NCBI GenBank assembly: GCA_964592275.1
Contig: CAZQDJ010000032.1
Span: 1 to 9,479, forward strand
DNA length: 9,479 nucleotides
Direction of reading: 5' to 3'
DNA from: CANNBR01 sp964592275
GTDB taxonomy: Bacteria; Babelota; Babeliae; Babelales; CAIQNR01
Below are positions 1 through 6,882 of the stretch, piece by piece (position 1 is the stretch's first letter; the number at the start of each line of letters is the position of its first letter). Position numbers and translations under genes: made by a program. The notes under the pieces are model-generated. The model was not told the origin of the DNA, ran no database searches, and saw only the letters and a program-made list of their open reading frames with translations.

Positions 1-46
1 TGCTTTGGAGCTAAATCCCGATGCTAGTGGAAACTTTCAGATGTAA
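1..46 (+). CDS. Possible 3' end of a plus-strand gene, product unknown
   Basis: Reading from base 2, this edge is open until a TAA at 44-46 and would encode the C-terminal peptide ALELNPDASGNFQM. Its composition looks protein-like, and ALELNP is common in TPR-type helices. The other two plus frames stop earlier, at 12-14 and 25-27. If real, the gene converges on the recombinase, which ends at 71. Only 14 codons are visible, so family and function cannot be assigned and chance reading remains possible. Confidence 0.35.
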   Translation, partial: ALELNPDASGNFQM

Positions 47-70
47 ATCGACCAAGCAAAAAAGACAAGC

Positions 71-982
71 TTACGATCTCGAATGTTTTTTATCATAAAT
101 TTTACGCAAATGGTCCGTTTCAACGTGTGTATAAATCTGAACCGTATTGATAGTTTCATGCCCTAACAACATTTGAATAGAACGTAAATTCACTCCTCTC
201 TTGAGCAAGTGAGTAGCAAGTGAGTGCCGTAACTGATGCGGGGACAAAGTGTTAGTTAATCCAGCTTTATGTACAAGATCATTTAGATATAACCAGAACG
301 ATTGACGAGTAACCGGACGCAATGCGCCCCCGTAGAATGTTGGAAAGAGAACATCTGTCGCATAAGACTCCCCTCTTTTTGTGGTAAGTCGAGGATGTGT
401 TACTTCCAAATATTCTTTAACCATACTCATGACGTCTTCTGGCATAGGTATCATCCGCTCTTTGCCACCTTTTCCAGAAATGGTGATTGAGCATTCAAAG
501 AAGTTCACTCCTGCTATGGTTGCATTAACAAGTTCACTAATCCGCATGCCAGAACTATAAAGCACGTAAAGCATAACCCGATTTCTCACACCGGCATCGG
601 TTTTTTCTTGATGGGATGTTTCAAGTAACTTTTCAATATCTTTTTCTTGTGCGTACTGAGGGAGTCGTTTTTCGTGTCTTGGAGTAAATAAAGCTTGTGC
701 GAGATTTTCCATCCCCTGTTGTTCATGTGCGTAATTAAAAAATGTTTTAAGACAAGAGATCTTGCGGGCCATGCTCCGTGCCCCTAGTCCGCTTTCTTTA
801 AGATGCTTGAGAAAAGATTTAAGCATTGCTTCATCAATAGTGCCTAGTGTGGCATGTTGTGTTGTAAGGTATTCAATGAATTGTGTTAAGTCGCTTGTGT
901 AGGCGCCAAAGGTATTACGCGATACTCGACGTTCAGTTAACAGGTATCGTTCAAACCCTGTTATGAGATCATGGTTATTCAT
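71..982 (-). CDS. xerD: XerC/XerD-type tyrosine recombinase
   Basis: A 303-residue site-specific recombinase, the usual length for Xer proteins, which resolve chromosome dimers at dif by cutting and rejoining DNA through a 3'-phosphotyrosine. The N-terminal SAM-like core-binding domain spans about 5-95 and the catalytic domain about 105-295. The full catalytic set is visible: R147 (SGMRISEL), K171 (SGKGGKER), H249 and R252 (SPHQLRHS), H275 (LLGHE) and nucleophile Y284 (IYTHV). The tail after the tyrosine (ETDHLRKIYDKKHSRS) looks slightly more XerD- than XerC-like, but the paralogue is not certain; a phage or integron-type integrase is less likely given the length. The ATG is preceded by AAGGA at 992-996, which overlaps the proS stop codon, with 9 bases of spacing. 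The 12-base gap to proS implies co-transcription. No dif-like site was recognised in the window. Confidence 0.93.
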   Translation of the reverse strand: MNNHDLITGFERYLLTERRVSRNTFGAYTSDLTQFIEYLTTQHATLGTIDEAMLKSFLKHLKESGLGARSMARKISCLKTFFNYAHEQQGMENLAQALFTPRHEKRLPQYAQEKDIEKLLETSHQEKTDAGVRNRVMLYVLYSSGMRISELVNATIAGVNFFECSITISGKGGKERMIPMPEDVMSMVKEYLEVTHPRLTTKRGESYATDVLFPTFYGGALRPVTRQSFWLYLNDLVHKAGLTNTLSPHQLRHSLATHLLKRGVNLRSIQMLLGHETINTVQIYTHVETDHLRKIYDKKHSRS

Positions 983-994
983 TGTTAAACATCC

Positions 995-2410
995 TTAGTA
1001 AGATCGCGCAACAATACAATCAGTTTGGCTTGGTTTTTGGCAGATACCACAAACTTCACAAGATTTTTCTGCAATGAGGCAACGGACTGAAAGTTTGCTC
1101 TTTTTCAATTCAGCTTCGCAATCGCGAGATCCACAAAAACCGGTTTGTATTAAATTCCATTCAGAAGCGGTGATGATTGCGTCAAGATTATGCTGTACTA
1201 CCTTCATATTTTCAAGCCGTTTTTTAGCTCTAGTAAAAAGTTCATTTTGGAGGGCAGAAAGCTTTTCAATAATTATACGACCAATTCCTTTCAAAGGTGT
1301 GGCGACTTTTTCTAGGTCAAGGCGGTCAGTCATAATAACTTGGTCTTCTGCTAAATCCCGAGGCCCTATTTCCAAACGAAGAGGCACTCCCTTCATTTCC
1401 CAATGGTAAAACTTGCTTCCTGGTGTTTTGTGCTCGTCTTCATCAATGTGTACGCGTGCTTTATCACCAAGTTCATCTTTGATTTTTTGAGCGACAGTTA
1501 AAATTTGTTCTCGCTCAGCTTCGGTTTTATAAATCGGAATGATCACCACTTGAATCGGTGCAATACGTGGAGGCAATACAAGCCCTTTGATATCACCGTG
1601 ACTCATAACAAGAGCACCAACTAACCGTGTCGTGGTTCCCCAGCTCGTAAGCCATGGGTAGGCAAGACCGCCCTCTTTAGTCTGGAATTGCATTTCAAAT
1701 GCTTTAGCAAAACTTTGGGAAAGTAAATGCGATGTCCCCATTTGTAACGCTTTACCATCTGGCATAAATCCTTCAAAGGTATAGGTTGTCACAGCTCCTG
1801 GAAATTTTTCACCTTCCGACTTCTTTCCCGTAATAACAGGAATAGCCAAGTAGTTTTCAGCAATATCTTTATAAATGCTAAGCATCATAAGAACTTCATC
1901 AAGTGCTTCTTTTTCTGTTGCGTGAGCAGTATGCCCTTCTTGCCAGAAGAATTCTGTGGTGCGTAAAAAAGCTCGTGGGCGCATTTCCCAGCGAACAACG
2001 TTAGCCCATTGATTAATAAGGAGAGGAAGATCGCGGTATGATTTTATCCATTGAGCAAACATGTAATGAATAATTGTTTCTGACGTTGGGCGCACGACTA
2101 ATGGTTCAGCAAGTTCTTTTCCCCCTGCGTGGGTTACCACCGCAATTTCAGGAGCAAATCCAGCAACGTGATCAGCTTCTTTTTTTAAAAAAGATTCAGG
2201 AATGAGGAGTGGGAACATAGCATTTTTGTGACCAGTTTCTTTGATTCTTTTATCAAGAATATTTTTGATAGTTTCCCAGATTTCACAGCCGTAGGGGCGA
2301 ATGACGATACAACCTCTTACCGGAGAATTATCAGCAAGTTCAGCTTGGTGAATAACCTCTTGATACCATTCGGCAAGGTTTATTTTTGGATCGGTAAGTC
2401 TTTTGCTCAT
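995..2410 (-). CDS. proS: Prolyl-tRNA synthetase, archaeal/eukaryotic-type
   Basis: A 471-residue class II aminoacyl-tRNA synthetase that activates proline with ATP and charges tRNA-Pro in the cytoplasm. The proline/ATP-binding segment RPTSETIIH is at 107-115, motif 2 at about 140-155 (RWEMRPR, then RTTEFFWQEGHT) and motif 3 at about 259-273 (TTTRLVGALVMSHGD). The HGTP anticodon-binding domain covers about 285-380. A C-terminal domain holds seven cysteines (426, 431, 444, 451, 454, 457, 465) and ends in a terminal tyrosine (ARSY), as in the Thermus/archaeal/eukaryotic form, where a CX4C plus CXXC set binds zinc. The roughly 180-residue editing insertion of the standard bacterial enzyme is absent. 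The start ATG has AAGGG six bases upstream. It leads a two-gene unit with the downstream recombinase. Coordinates and function are secure. Confidence 0.97.
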   Translation of the reverse strand: MSKRLTDPKINLAEWYQEVIHQAELADNSPVRGCIVIRPYGCEIWETIKNILDKRIKETGHKNAMFPLLIPESFLKKEADHVAGFAPEIAVVTHAGGKELAEPLVVRPTSETIIHYMFAQWIKSYRDLPLLINQWANVVRWEMRPRAFLRTTEFFWQEGHTAHATEKEALDEVLMMLSIYKDIAENYLAIPVITGKKSEGEKFPGAVTTYTFEGFMPDGKALQMGTSHLLSQSFAKAFEMQFQTKEGGLAYPWLTSWGTTTRLVGALVMSHGDIKGLVLPPRIAPIQVVIIPIYKTEAEREQILTVAQKIKDELGDKARVHIDEDEHKTPGSKFYHWEMKGVPLRLEIGPRDLAEDQVIMTDRLDLEKVATPLKGIGRIIIEKLSALQNELFTRAKKRLENMKVVQHNLDAIITASEWNLIQTGFCGSRDCEAELKKSKLSVRCLIAEKSCEVCGICQKPSQTDCIVARSY

Positions 2411-2437
2411 CAGAAGCCCTTATCTTAAGAAATTTTT

Positions 2438-2479
2438 ATTATAGACAGTGAGTATAAGGTTATTGCGGTTTTTTGTAAA
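2438..2479 (-). promoter_or_regulatory. Predicted sigma70 promoter of proS-xerD
   Basis: On the minus strand, TTTACA (2474-2479) lies 17 bases before TATACT (2451-2456), each one mismatch from consensus, giving a start near 2444 and a leader of about 34 bases. A second TATAAT at 2438-2443 has no good -35 partner. Predicted by eye only. Confidence 0.55.
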
Positions 2480-2556
2480 AAGAGCCTTATCGATTATCAG
2501 AAAACTTTTAGTGTTGCGCTTTTTTTCAAGACTTTAGCCTTGATTTATTGTATTTA

Positions 2557-2597
2557 TTGCAATCTGTATTTTACTGTGTTATGTTTCAAATTGAAAT
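2557..2597 (+). promoter_or_regulatory. Extended -10 promoter with palindrome at the start site
   Basis: TTGCAA (2557-2562), 17 bases, then TATGTT (2580-2585) with an upstream TG at 2577-2578 makes an extended -10 promoter for the gene at 2629. Immediately downstream is the perfect palindrome TTTCAAATTGAAA (2584-2596), which covers the expected transcription start. A near copy, TTTCAAACTGAAA, occupies the same place at the 8721 gene, so it may be an operator or an initially transcribed control element. No binding protein is known from the sequence. Confidence 0.5.
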
Positions 2598-2628
2598 GTT
2601 TTAAAAAATATAATAAAAGGAAAATTTT

Positions 2629-3222
2629 ATGAATTACGTTAAAATCTCCATGGCTCTTATTTGCAGTAGCTTTTTTACGCTTTATAGTGCTTCAGCTTCT
2701 GGTTACAAAAAATTAGAAAGTAGTGCCGCCCTTCTTAGTGAGCTTAGCGCAGAAGATTTTAGAGGAAAAAATAAGCCTGAATTATTTGCTCATTTAGATC
2801 GATTAGATCAATTAGAGCTTTCTGCAGCGAAGGCAAAAAGGTACAAAAAAGCAATAAATGATTTTAATAACGCGATTAGAAAAGAACTCCACCACGGCTA
2901 TAGAAGTTTTAAAACTGATTCCCTTAACGCTGAAGAACAAAAACTGCTTCAAGAAGTAGCAGATAGTTTTAGTAATTATGATACTCGGGTTAATGATTTT
3001 GCAGCAATGACACGTGAAAAATTAGAAGACAAGAAAACTCTTCTTGATGCTGCAATTAATGGACAAATAAAAGTCGCTAAAGATAGAGTTGTTAGAGCAG
3101 TCCTTCTACAAAACAACGCTGATATGGAAAGAACATTAAGAGAAAATGCAGCAGCAAGATTAATAGCAGCTGATCGAGGTCATCCGTATACTGATTTTCA
3201 ATCTGGTTTTCATGGTGAATAA
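2629..3222 (+). CDS. Secreted helical protein of unknown function
   Basis: A 197-residue protein of no family I recognise. Residues 1-23 form a Sec signal peptide: a short n-region with K5, a hydrophobic core (about I6-L18) and a probable cleavage after ASA at 21-23. The position before C12 is Ile, so a lipobox is unlikely. The mature part is highly charged, rich in A, L, K, E and D, with no further membrane segment, and is predicted to be nearly all alpha-helical (about 27-170), ending in a polar GHPYTDFQSGFHGE tail. AAGGA at 2617-2621 sits seven bases before the ATG, so the start is firm. It has its own promoter with the shared TTTCAAATTGAAA element and ends 27 bases before a large inverted repeat facing a convergent gene. 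Export to the periplasm or outside is inferred; a role in host interaction is speculation. Confidence 0.85.
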   Translation: MNYVKISMALICSSFFTLYSASASGYKKLESSAALLSELSAEDFRGKNKPELFAHLDRLDQLELSAAKAKRYKKAINDFNNAIRKELHHGYRSFKTDSLNAEEQKLLQEVADSFSNYDTRVNDFAAMTREKLEDKKTLLDAAINGQIKVAKDRVVRAVLLQNNADMERTLRENAAARLIAADRGHPYTDFQSGFHGE

Positions 3223-3249
3223 TTGCTACTGAGTTATTGTACAAGCTAT

Positions 3250-3310
3250 AATAGGTAAAGAATTAAGCAGTTTTTGTTAAACACAAAAACTGCTTAATTC
3301 TTTACCTATT
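3250..3310. terminator. Perfect 28-bp inverted repeat, likely bidirectional terminator
   Basis: Arms at 3250-3277 and 3283-3310 are perfectly complementary over 28 bases, separated by a 5-base loop. It lies between two convergent genes and its right arm includes the stop codon of the minus-strand gene (3306-3308). On the plus strand the stem is followed by CTTTTTG, which fits intrinsic termination of the 2629 transcript. On the minus strand no T run follows, so termination there is less certain. The stem is longer and more AT-rich than a typical terminator. Confidence 0.7.
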
Positions 3311-3596
3311 CTTTTTGTGCCTCACGAGTCTTTTGTTCAGCTTGCTTTGCACGCGCTTCTTGAAAAGCTATTTTTATTCGAGCGGTAGTTGCAGCAATAA
3401 AATCTTTTGTTGCTGCAGTTCCTGCATTCATACTTCGTTTAACAGTGTCTGTCGTGTCAGTAACAGTGTCTTTTACCATGATTACTACTACTTCAACTTT
3501 GTCTTTAAGGCTTTCTTGTTGTTCTTGGGCATTATTTTGATTGTCAGCGCAAAAAACAGAATTTATTAAAAAGAAACTTAAAAAAACAGTTTTCAT
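3306..3596 (-). CDS. Small secreted LEA-like helical protein
   Basis: A 96-residue unknown protein. From this ATG it begins with a clean signal peptide (MKTVFLSFFLINSVFC, then ADNQ), with cleavage expected around residues 16-17. The mature part has a Q/N-rich stretch, then a long amphipathic helix rich in K, D, T, A and V (KDTVTDTTDTVKRSMNAG and onward) recalling late-embryogenesis-abundant or apolipoprotein-like repeats, and ends in a charged QAEQKTREAQKE tail. This start has AAGGA seven bases upstream. The same frame stays open to ATGs at 3635 and 3641; the one at 3635 also has AAGGA (five bases away) and would add 13 residues (MKKRTQSSVKELR) to the n-region, so two starts are possible. It is the last gene after the three EamA transporters, 61 bases after EamA-1 stops, and is probably co-transcribed. 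Function unknown. Confidence 0.75.
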   Translation of the reverse strand: MKTVFLSFFLINSVFCADNQNNAQEQQESLKDKVEVVVIMVKDTVTDTTDTVKRSMNAGTAATKDFIAATTARIKIAFQEARAKQAEQKTREAQKE

Positions 3597-3657
3597 TCTC
3601 AATTCCTTTACGGAACTTTGCGTTCTCTTCTTCATACACATCCTTTTTATAAATATA

Positions 3658-4563
3658 TTATTTTTTATTTGCTAGAATGCCTTCTTTTAGATCTTCTTGA
3701 TAAAAAATATAAAGACCTACTGCTGCTAAAGCAGCGGTTACATAAAACCATGGGCTTACTGTTTCATCTAACCAATACCAGCCAAAAAGTACTCCAAAAA
3801 TAGGAGTAGTACAACCAAAAAATGAAAGGATCGTTGCCGAATAACGGTGAAGGAGCATTCCGTACAGGTTGTAGCAAATAATATTTCCGATCAAAATTAA
3901 AAGAAGAAGTGATCGCACAAAAGGAATGTTATACGCAAGCGATGGGAGTGATGGCCACACTTCAAAAAAATAAGATGTTCCTAAAGAAAGTATCCCACCA
4001 AATAACATGCCAATTCCATTCACAAATACGTAGGAATGATTGTGTTTACTGATAAGCCTTTTCATGAATATCCAACCAATACAAGAAGCAATTACTGATA
4101 AAATGAGAAGGATTTCAGCATAGGAACGATGGGTGACTGATTCTGTTGAAACAGGTTGAGTGATAAGTAAAGGTATAAAAGCTAAAAAACCAATAAGTAA
4201 CCCCATCCACTTTCTGAATGAAAGAATCTCGCCAAAAAAGAAATAAGAAAAAAGTGCAGTAATAAAAGGAGACAGATTAAAAAGTAACGAAGCTTTTGCG
4301 CCTGTTATATATTGCAAACTAATAAACTCAAGAACGAATGATCCATAAATATGAAAAAGAACAATCCCTGCAAACCAAAAAATGTCTTCTTTTTTTAATT
4401 TAAAGTCTTCTTTTCTAAAAAATTTAACAAATCCCACGAGTAGTATCCCTGCTAATACCATTCTGATGCCAATAAAAAATATAGGTGGAACAACAAGAAC
4501 CGCTTCTCTTCCTATGATAAAAGAACTCGCAAGAAACGCATATAAAATAAATAATAAAAACAT
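3658..4563 (-). CDS. EamA-family DMT permease (copy 1)
   Basis: A 301-residue inner-membrane protein of the drug/metabolite transporter superfamily, normal length for two EamA repeats (about 1-135 and 150-292) and about ten membrane helices. Family-like features are the first-helix LYAFLASSFIIG, RMVLAG (34-39), NLSPFITALF (96-105) and a second-half TTPIFGVLFGWYWLDE. Over residues 1-120 it matches the neighbouring copy at 4629 at 69 positions by ungapped hand count, so the two are recent duplicates. They also share YNLYG, HRYSAT and a terminal LYxFYQE. AAAGGAG seven bases before the ATG fixes the start. It follows EamA-2 by 65 bases. Substrate cannot be read from sequence; DMT relatives carry amino acids, nucleotide sugars or, in Rickettsia, S-adenosylmethionine, so uptake of a host metabolite or export are both possible. 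Confidence 0.92.
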   Translation of the reverse strand: MFLLFILYAFLASSFIIGREAVLVVPPIFFIGIRMVLAGILLVGFVKFFRKEDFKLKKEDIFWFAGIVLFHIYGSFVLEFISLQYITGAKASLLFNLSPFITALFSYFFFGEILSFRKWMGLLIGFLAFIPLLITQPVSTESVTHRSYAEILLILSVIASCIGWIFMKRLISKHNHSYVFVNGIGMLFGGILSLGTSYFFEVWPSLPSLAYNIPFVRSLLLLILIGNIICYNLYGMLLHRYSATILSFFGCTTPIFGVLFGWYWLDETVSPWFYVTAALAAVGLYIFYQEDLKEGILANKK

Positions 4564-4628
4564 ATTTATACTCCTTTAAGGATTTTATGAACTGTATTGT
4601 TCACAATAATTTTGACAAATTTTACCAT

Positions 4629-5579
4629 TTATCGTTCTAAGTCTTTTTGTTGCTCTTGTACAATACCTGATTCTGTTACTGTTCCTACAAGTTCTTCTTG
4701 ATAAAAAAGATATAATCCGAATGATGTACAAACTGTTGTTATTAAAAAAAGTGGTCCGACTGTTTTCCCCAGCCACAGCCAATCAATAATCGCTGCAAAA
4801 AGTGGGGTTGTGCATCCAAATAAAGAAAGTGCGGTGGCTGAATAACGATGGAGTAATTTTCCATAAAGGTTGTAGACGATTACATTGCCGATTAACACAC
4901 TTGCTAATAAAAGTGACCAAAATGGCATTCCTGTTATAAGAGCAGTTGTTGGCCATGGTTCAAGAAAAAATGACGTTACAAATGAAAGTAGTCCACCAAA
5001 AAACATCCCAAATCCGTTAACAAAAACATACGAGTAGTTCCAGGTAGTGGTTATCTTTTTTAAAAATATCCAACCAATGCAGGTGACAATAACAGAAAGT
5101 AATAACGAAATTTGAGCAAGGTTTATCCATAATGGAGATCCAATACCGGGTACAGTTGGAGTGGCTGATGCTTTACTTATAATCATGGGAAGTGATGCAA
5201 CAAAGCCAATAACGAGGCCAAGCCATTTTTTTGGAGTCATGATTTCTGTTAAGAAAAAAAATGCAAAAAGCGCGGTGATAAAAGGAGAGAGATTGTACAT
5301 CAAGGCAACATAGGAACCAGACAAGTATTTGTAGCTTATAAATTCAAGCACATATGAAAAATAAATGTGAAAAACAACAATTCCTACAAACCACCACGCA
5401 TGTTCTTTTAAGGGCATTAGTTTTTCTTTTTTAAAAAACGCTACGTATCCAAGGAGTAACAAACCTGCAAGAGTCATACGAGCGCCAACAAAAAAAATTG
5501 GAGCAACAAGCGCTACTGCTTTTTCCCCTAAAATAAAGGTACTTGCAAAGAGCGCATAAAGAGTGAGAAGTAAGATCAT
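4629..5579 (-). CDS. EamA-family DMT permease (copy 2)
   Basis: A 316-residue ten-helix permease of the drug/metabolite transporter superfamily with two EamA domains (about 1-135 and 152-296). It is closely paralogous to the 3658-4563 gene: first helix LYALFASTFILGEKAV, shared HIYxSxVLEFIS (71-82), NLSPFITALF (96-105), YNLYGKLLHRYSAT and FGCTTPLFA. It differs by a longer loop at about 136-152 and an extra polar tail of about 15 residues (ESGIVQEQQKDLER) on the cytoplasmic side. AAAGGA five bases before the ATG overlaps the stop codon of EamA-3, so translation of the two is probably coupled. The substrate is unknown; divergence at loop and tail leaves room for different specificity or partners between the copies. 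Confidence 0.92.
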   Translation of the reverse strand: MILLLTLYALFASTFILGEKAVALVAPIFFVGARMTLAGLLLLGYVAFFKKEKLMPLKEHAWWFVGIVVFHIYFSYVLEFISYKYLSGSYVALMYNLSPFITALFAFFFLTEIMTPKKWLGLVIGFVASLPMIISKASATPTVPGIGSPLWINLAQISLLLSVIVTCIGWIFLKKITTTWNYSYVFVNGFGMFFGGLLSFVTSFFLEPWPTTALITGMPFWSLLLASVLIGNVIVYNLYGKLLHRYSATALSLFGCTTPLFAAIIDWLWLGKTVGPLFLITTVCTSFGLYLFYQEELVGTVTESGIVQEQQKDLER

Positions 5580-5588
5580 ACTGTTCCT

Positions 5589-6485
5589 TTAACGAATAAG
5601 GCCTTCTTTTACTTCTTCTTGATAAAAAAGAATAAAAGCTATCATAAGAGTAATGAGCGAAAAGAAAAAAACACTGCCAATTGCCTGTCCGTAGAGAAGA
5701 TATCCAAGAGCTGCAGAAGTTACTGGAGTTATTAATGTTGCAAAAGTAACAAGGGTAACTGGATACTTTTTTACTAAGTATCCGTACAAAGGTTGTGCAA
5801 TAAGATTATGAGTAATAAAAATGAATACAATATAAGGAGCTATAAAAGCGAAATTTTCAACAGGAATGGGATGCCAGGTTTCTGAAACTAAAGAAACAAT
5901 AAGTGACATGATTCCACCAAAAAAAACAGCTACTCCTAAAATAAGATAAACAGAATAAAAAGAGAGTAATTTTTTAAAAATAAAAGTTGCTACCACCGCT
6001 GTAATAACACTGATAAACATTGCTACATATCCCGTTATGAGATCGTGACAAGAAAAATGCAGAGAGTTGTTATGGGAAATAGTTTCGATAATTAAAGGAA
6101 GCACTCCAAAGAATCCAAGGCATAAAGCAAAATACTTTTTGAAGGGAAACTTTTCTTTAAAAAAACTACTTGCTATGAGTGCTGCAACAAAAGGAGAAAG
6201 AACACTCATAAGAGCTGCATGGGATGAAGGAATATGTTTGAGGCTGACAAGTCTCAGTGCATCCATAAGAAAATAAAAAAACGATATGCCAATAAAAAGT
6301 GGAAGAGCGTTTTTTTTAAAAACAAACTCTTTTTTATTGAGCACATAAGCACCTGCGATAAAAACAAGGCCTGAAGGAATGTAGCGTACGGCGGTCAAAA
6401 AAAATGGATCACTGTACAACAATGCTTGTTTTCCAAAGGTGTACACCCCTGCCATGATTACATACATAATGATGAGATCGAACAC
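5589..6485 (-). CDS. EamA-family DMT permease (copy 3, divergent)
   Basis: A 298-residue drug/metabolite transporter superfamily permease with about ten helices and two EamA repeats. It is clearly related to the two genes downstream but more distant: LSPFVAALIASSFF (96-109) corresponds to their LSPFITALF, PLYGYLVKKYPVT to NLYGKLLHRYSAT, and ILFYQEEVKEG to their C-terminal FYQE motif. The start is GTG (6483-6485) without a clear Shine-Dalgarno sequence. I keep it because the residues it adds (MFDLIIMYVIMAG) align with the first helix of both paralogues; the next ATG, six codons in, would cut that helix. It is the first gene of the transporter block. A weak TATACT -10 candidate at 6533-6538 lacks a good -35, so the promoter is not resolved. 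Substrate unknown. Confidence 0.9.
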   Translation of the reverse strand: MFDLIIMYVIMAGVYTFGKQALLYSDPFFLTAVRYIPSGLVFIAGAYVLNKKEFVFKKNALPLFIGISFFYFLMDALRLVSLKHIPSSHAALMSVLSPFVAALIASSFFKEKFPFKKYFALCLGFFGVLPLIIETISHNNSLHFSCHDLITGYVAMFISVITAVVATFIFKKLLSFYSVYLILGVAVFFGGIMSLIVSLVSETWHPIPVENFAFIAPYIVFIFITHNLIAQPLYGYLVKKYPVTLVTFATLITPVTSAALGYLLYGQAIGSVFFFSLITLMIAFILFYQEEVKEGLIR

Positions 6486-6882
6486 AGTTTTAAAGTCTTT
6501 CTTTTTTGAAAATACGTTTAGTAGAAAAAATCAGTATAACGAGTATTTTTGTAAATCGCCACGAAAGTGATTGTGTTAGGTTCCGTTGAGTTTTCTTAAA
6601 AGAACCTGTCATTGCGAGCTTGCGAAGCAATCCCTCAAACGCTAGCTAAGGAATAGAAACATAGCCTGATCTTTATGGAAAGATACATAGCTTAATGTGT
6701 ACACAAGAAGCTTTTAAATTTTTTTGTATATCTCGTAGGGATTGCTTTGCAAGCTCGCAATGACATGAATTTTTATTATTTCTCAAGTAATTCTCTCTGT
6801 GGATTATGAGCTGAGAGGGGGGATTTTGATAAAAAAGGAGCTTGCTCTACATAATTACACGAAAATCATTTATTAAAGAATG
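6486..6882. other. 397-base intergenic region
   Basis: Between the first EamA gene and the 3' end of the large secreted-protein gene I see no plausible coding frame. It holds the leader of the EamA block (6486 to about 6540), the 159-bp MITE-like element at 6607-6765, and about 115 bases of AT-rich sequence with a small CTCTC/GAGAG inverted repeat near 6792-6817. No tRNA or recognisable riboswitch was seen. Confidence 0.6.
6607..6765. repeat. MITE-like palindromic element with 29-bp terminal inverted repeats
   Basis: The left arm 6607-6635 (starting TGTCATTGCGAGCTTGCG) and the right arm 6737-6765 are inverted copies matching at 28 of 29 bases, enclosing about 100 bases of AT-rich spacer with no coding frame. 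The spacer has a small hairpin, ATCTTT/AAAGAT, at 6669-6684. Ends of the type GTCATTGCGAGC...GAAGCAATC are, from memory, a common intergenic repeat in many bacterial genomes. No transposase and no convincing target-site duplication is visible, so this is either a non-autonomous element or a structured repeat. Confidence 0.8.

Noticed and set aside
1074..1409. Plus-strand open frame of 111 codons
   Set aside because: It is a shadow of proS on the opposite strand, which has complete class II synthetase motifs.
3315..3803. Two plus-strand open frames (84 and 61 codons)
   Set aside because: Both are antisense to the small secreted protein and EamA-1; their Cys/Phe/Leu-rich composition is typical of shadows of AT-rich genes.
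4586..4607. TGAAC/GTTCA inverted repeat between EamA-1 and EamA-2
   Set aside because: A five-pair stem in AT-rich DNA is expected by chance and has no T run.
4585..4782. Minus-strand open frame of 65 codons
   Set aside because: It overlaps the 3' end of EamA-2 in another frame, is rich in R and N, and has no plausible start signal.
6829..6850. Possible terminator for the large secreted-protein gene (GAGC/GCTC with a T6 run on the minus strand)
   Set aside because: The stem is only three or four pairs with a two- to four-base loop, too weak to claim.
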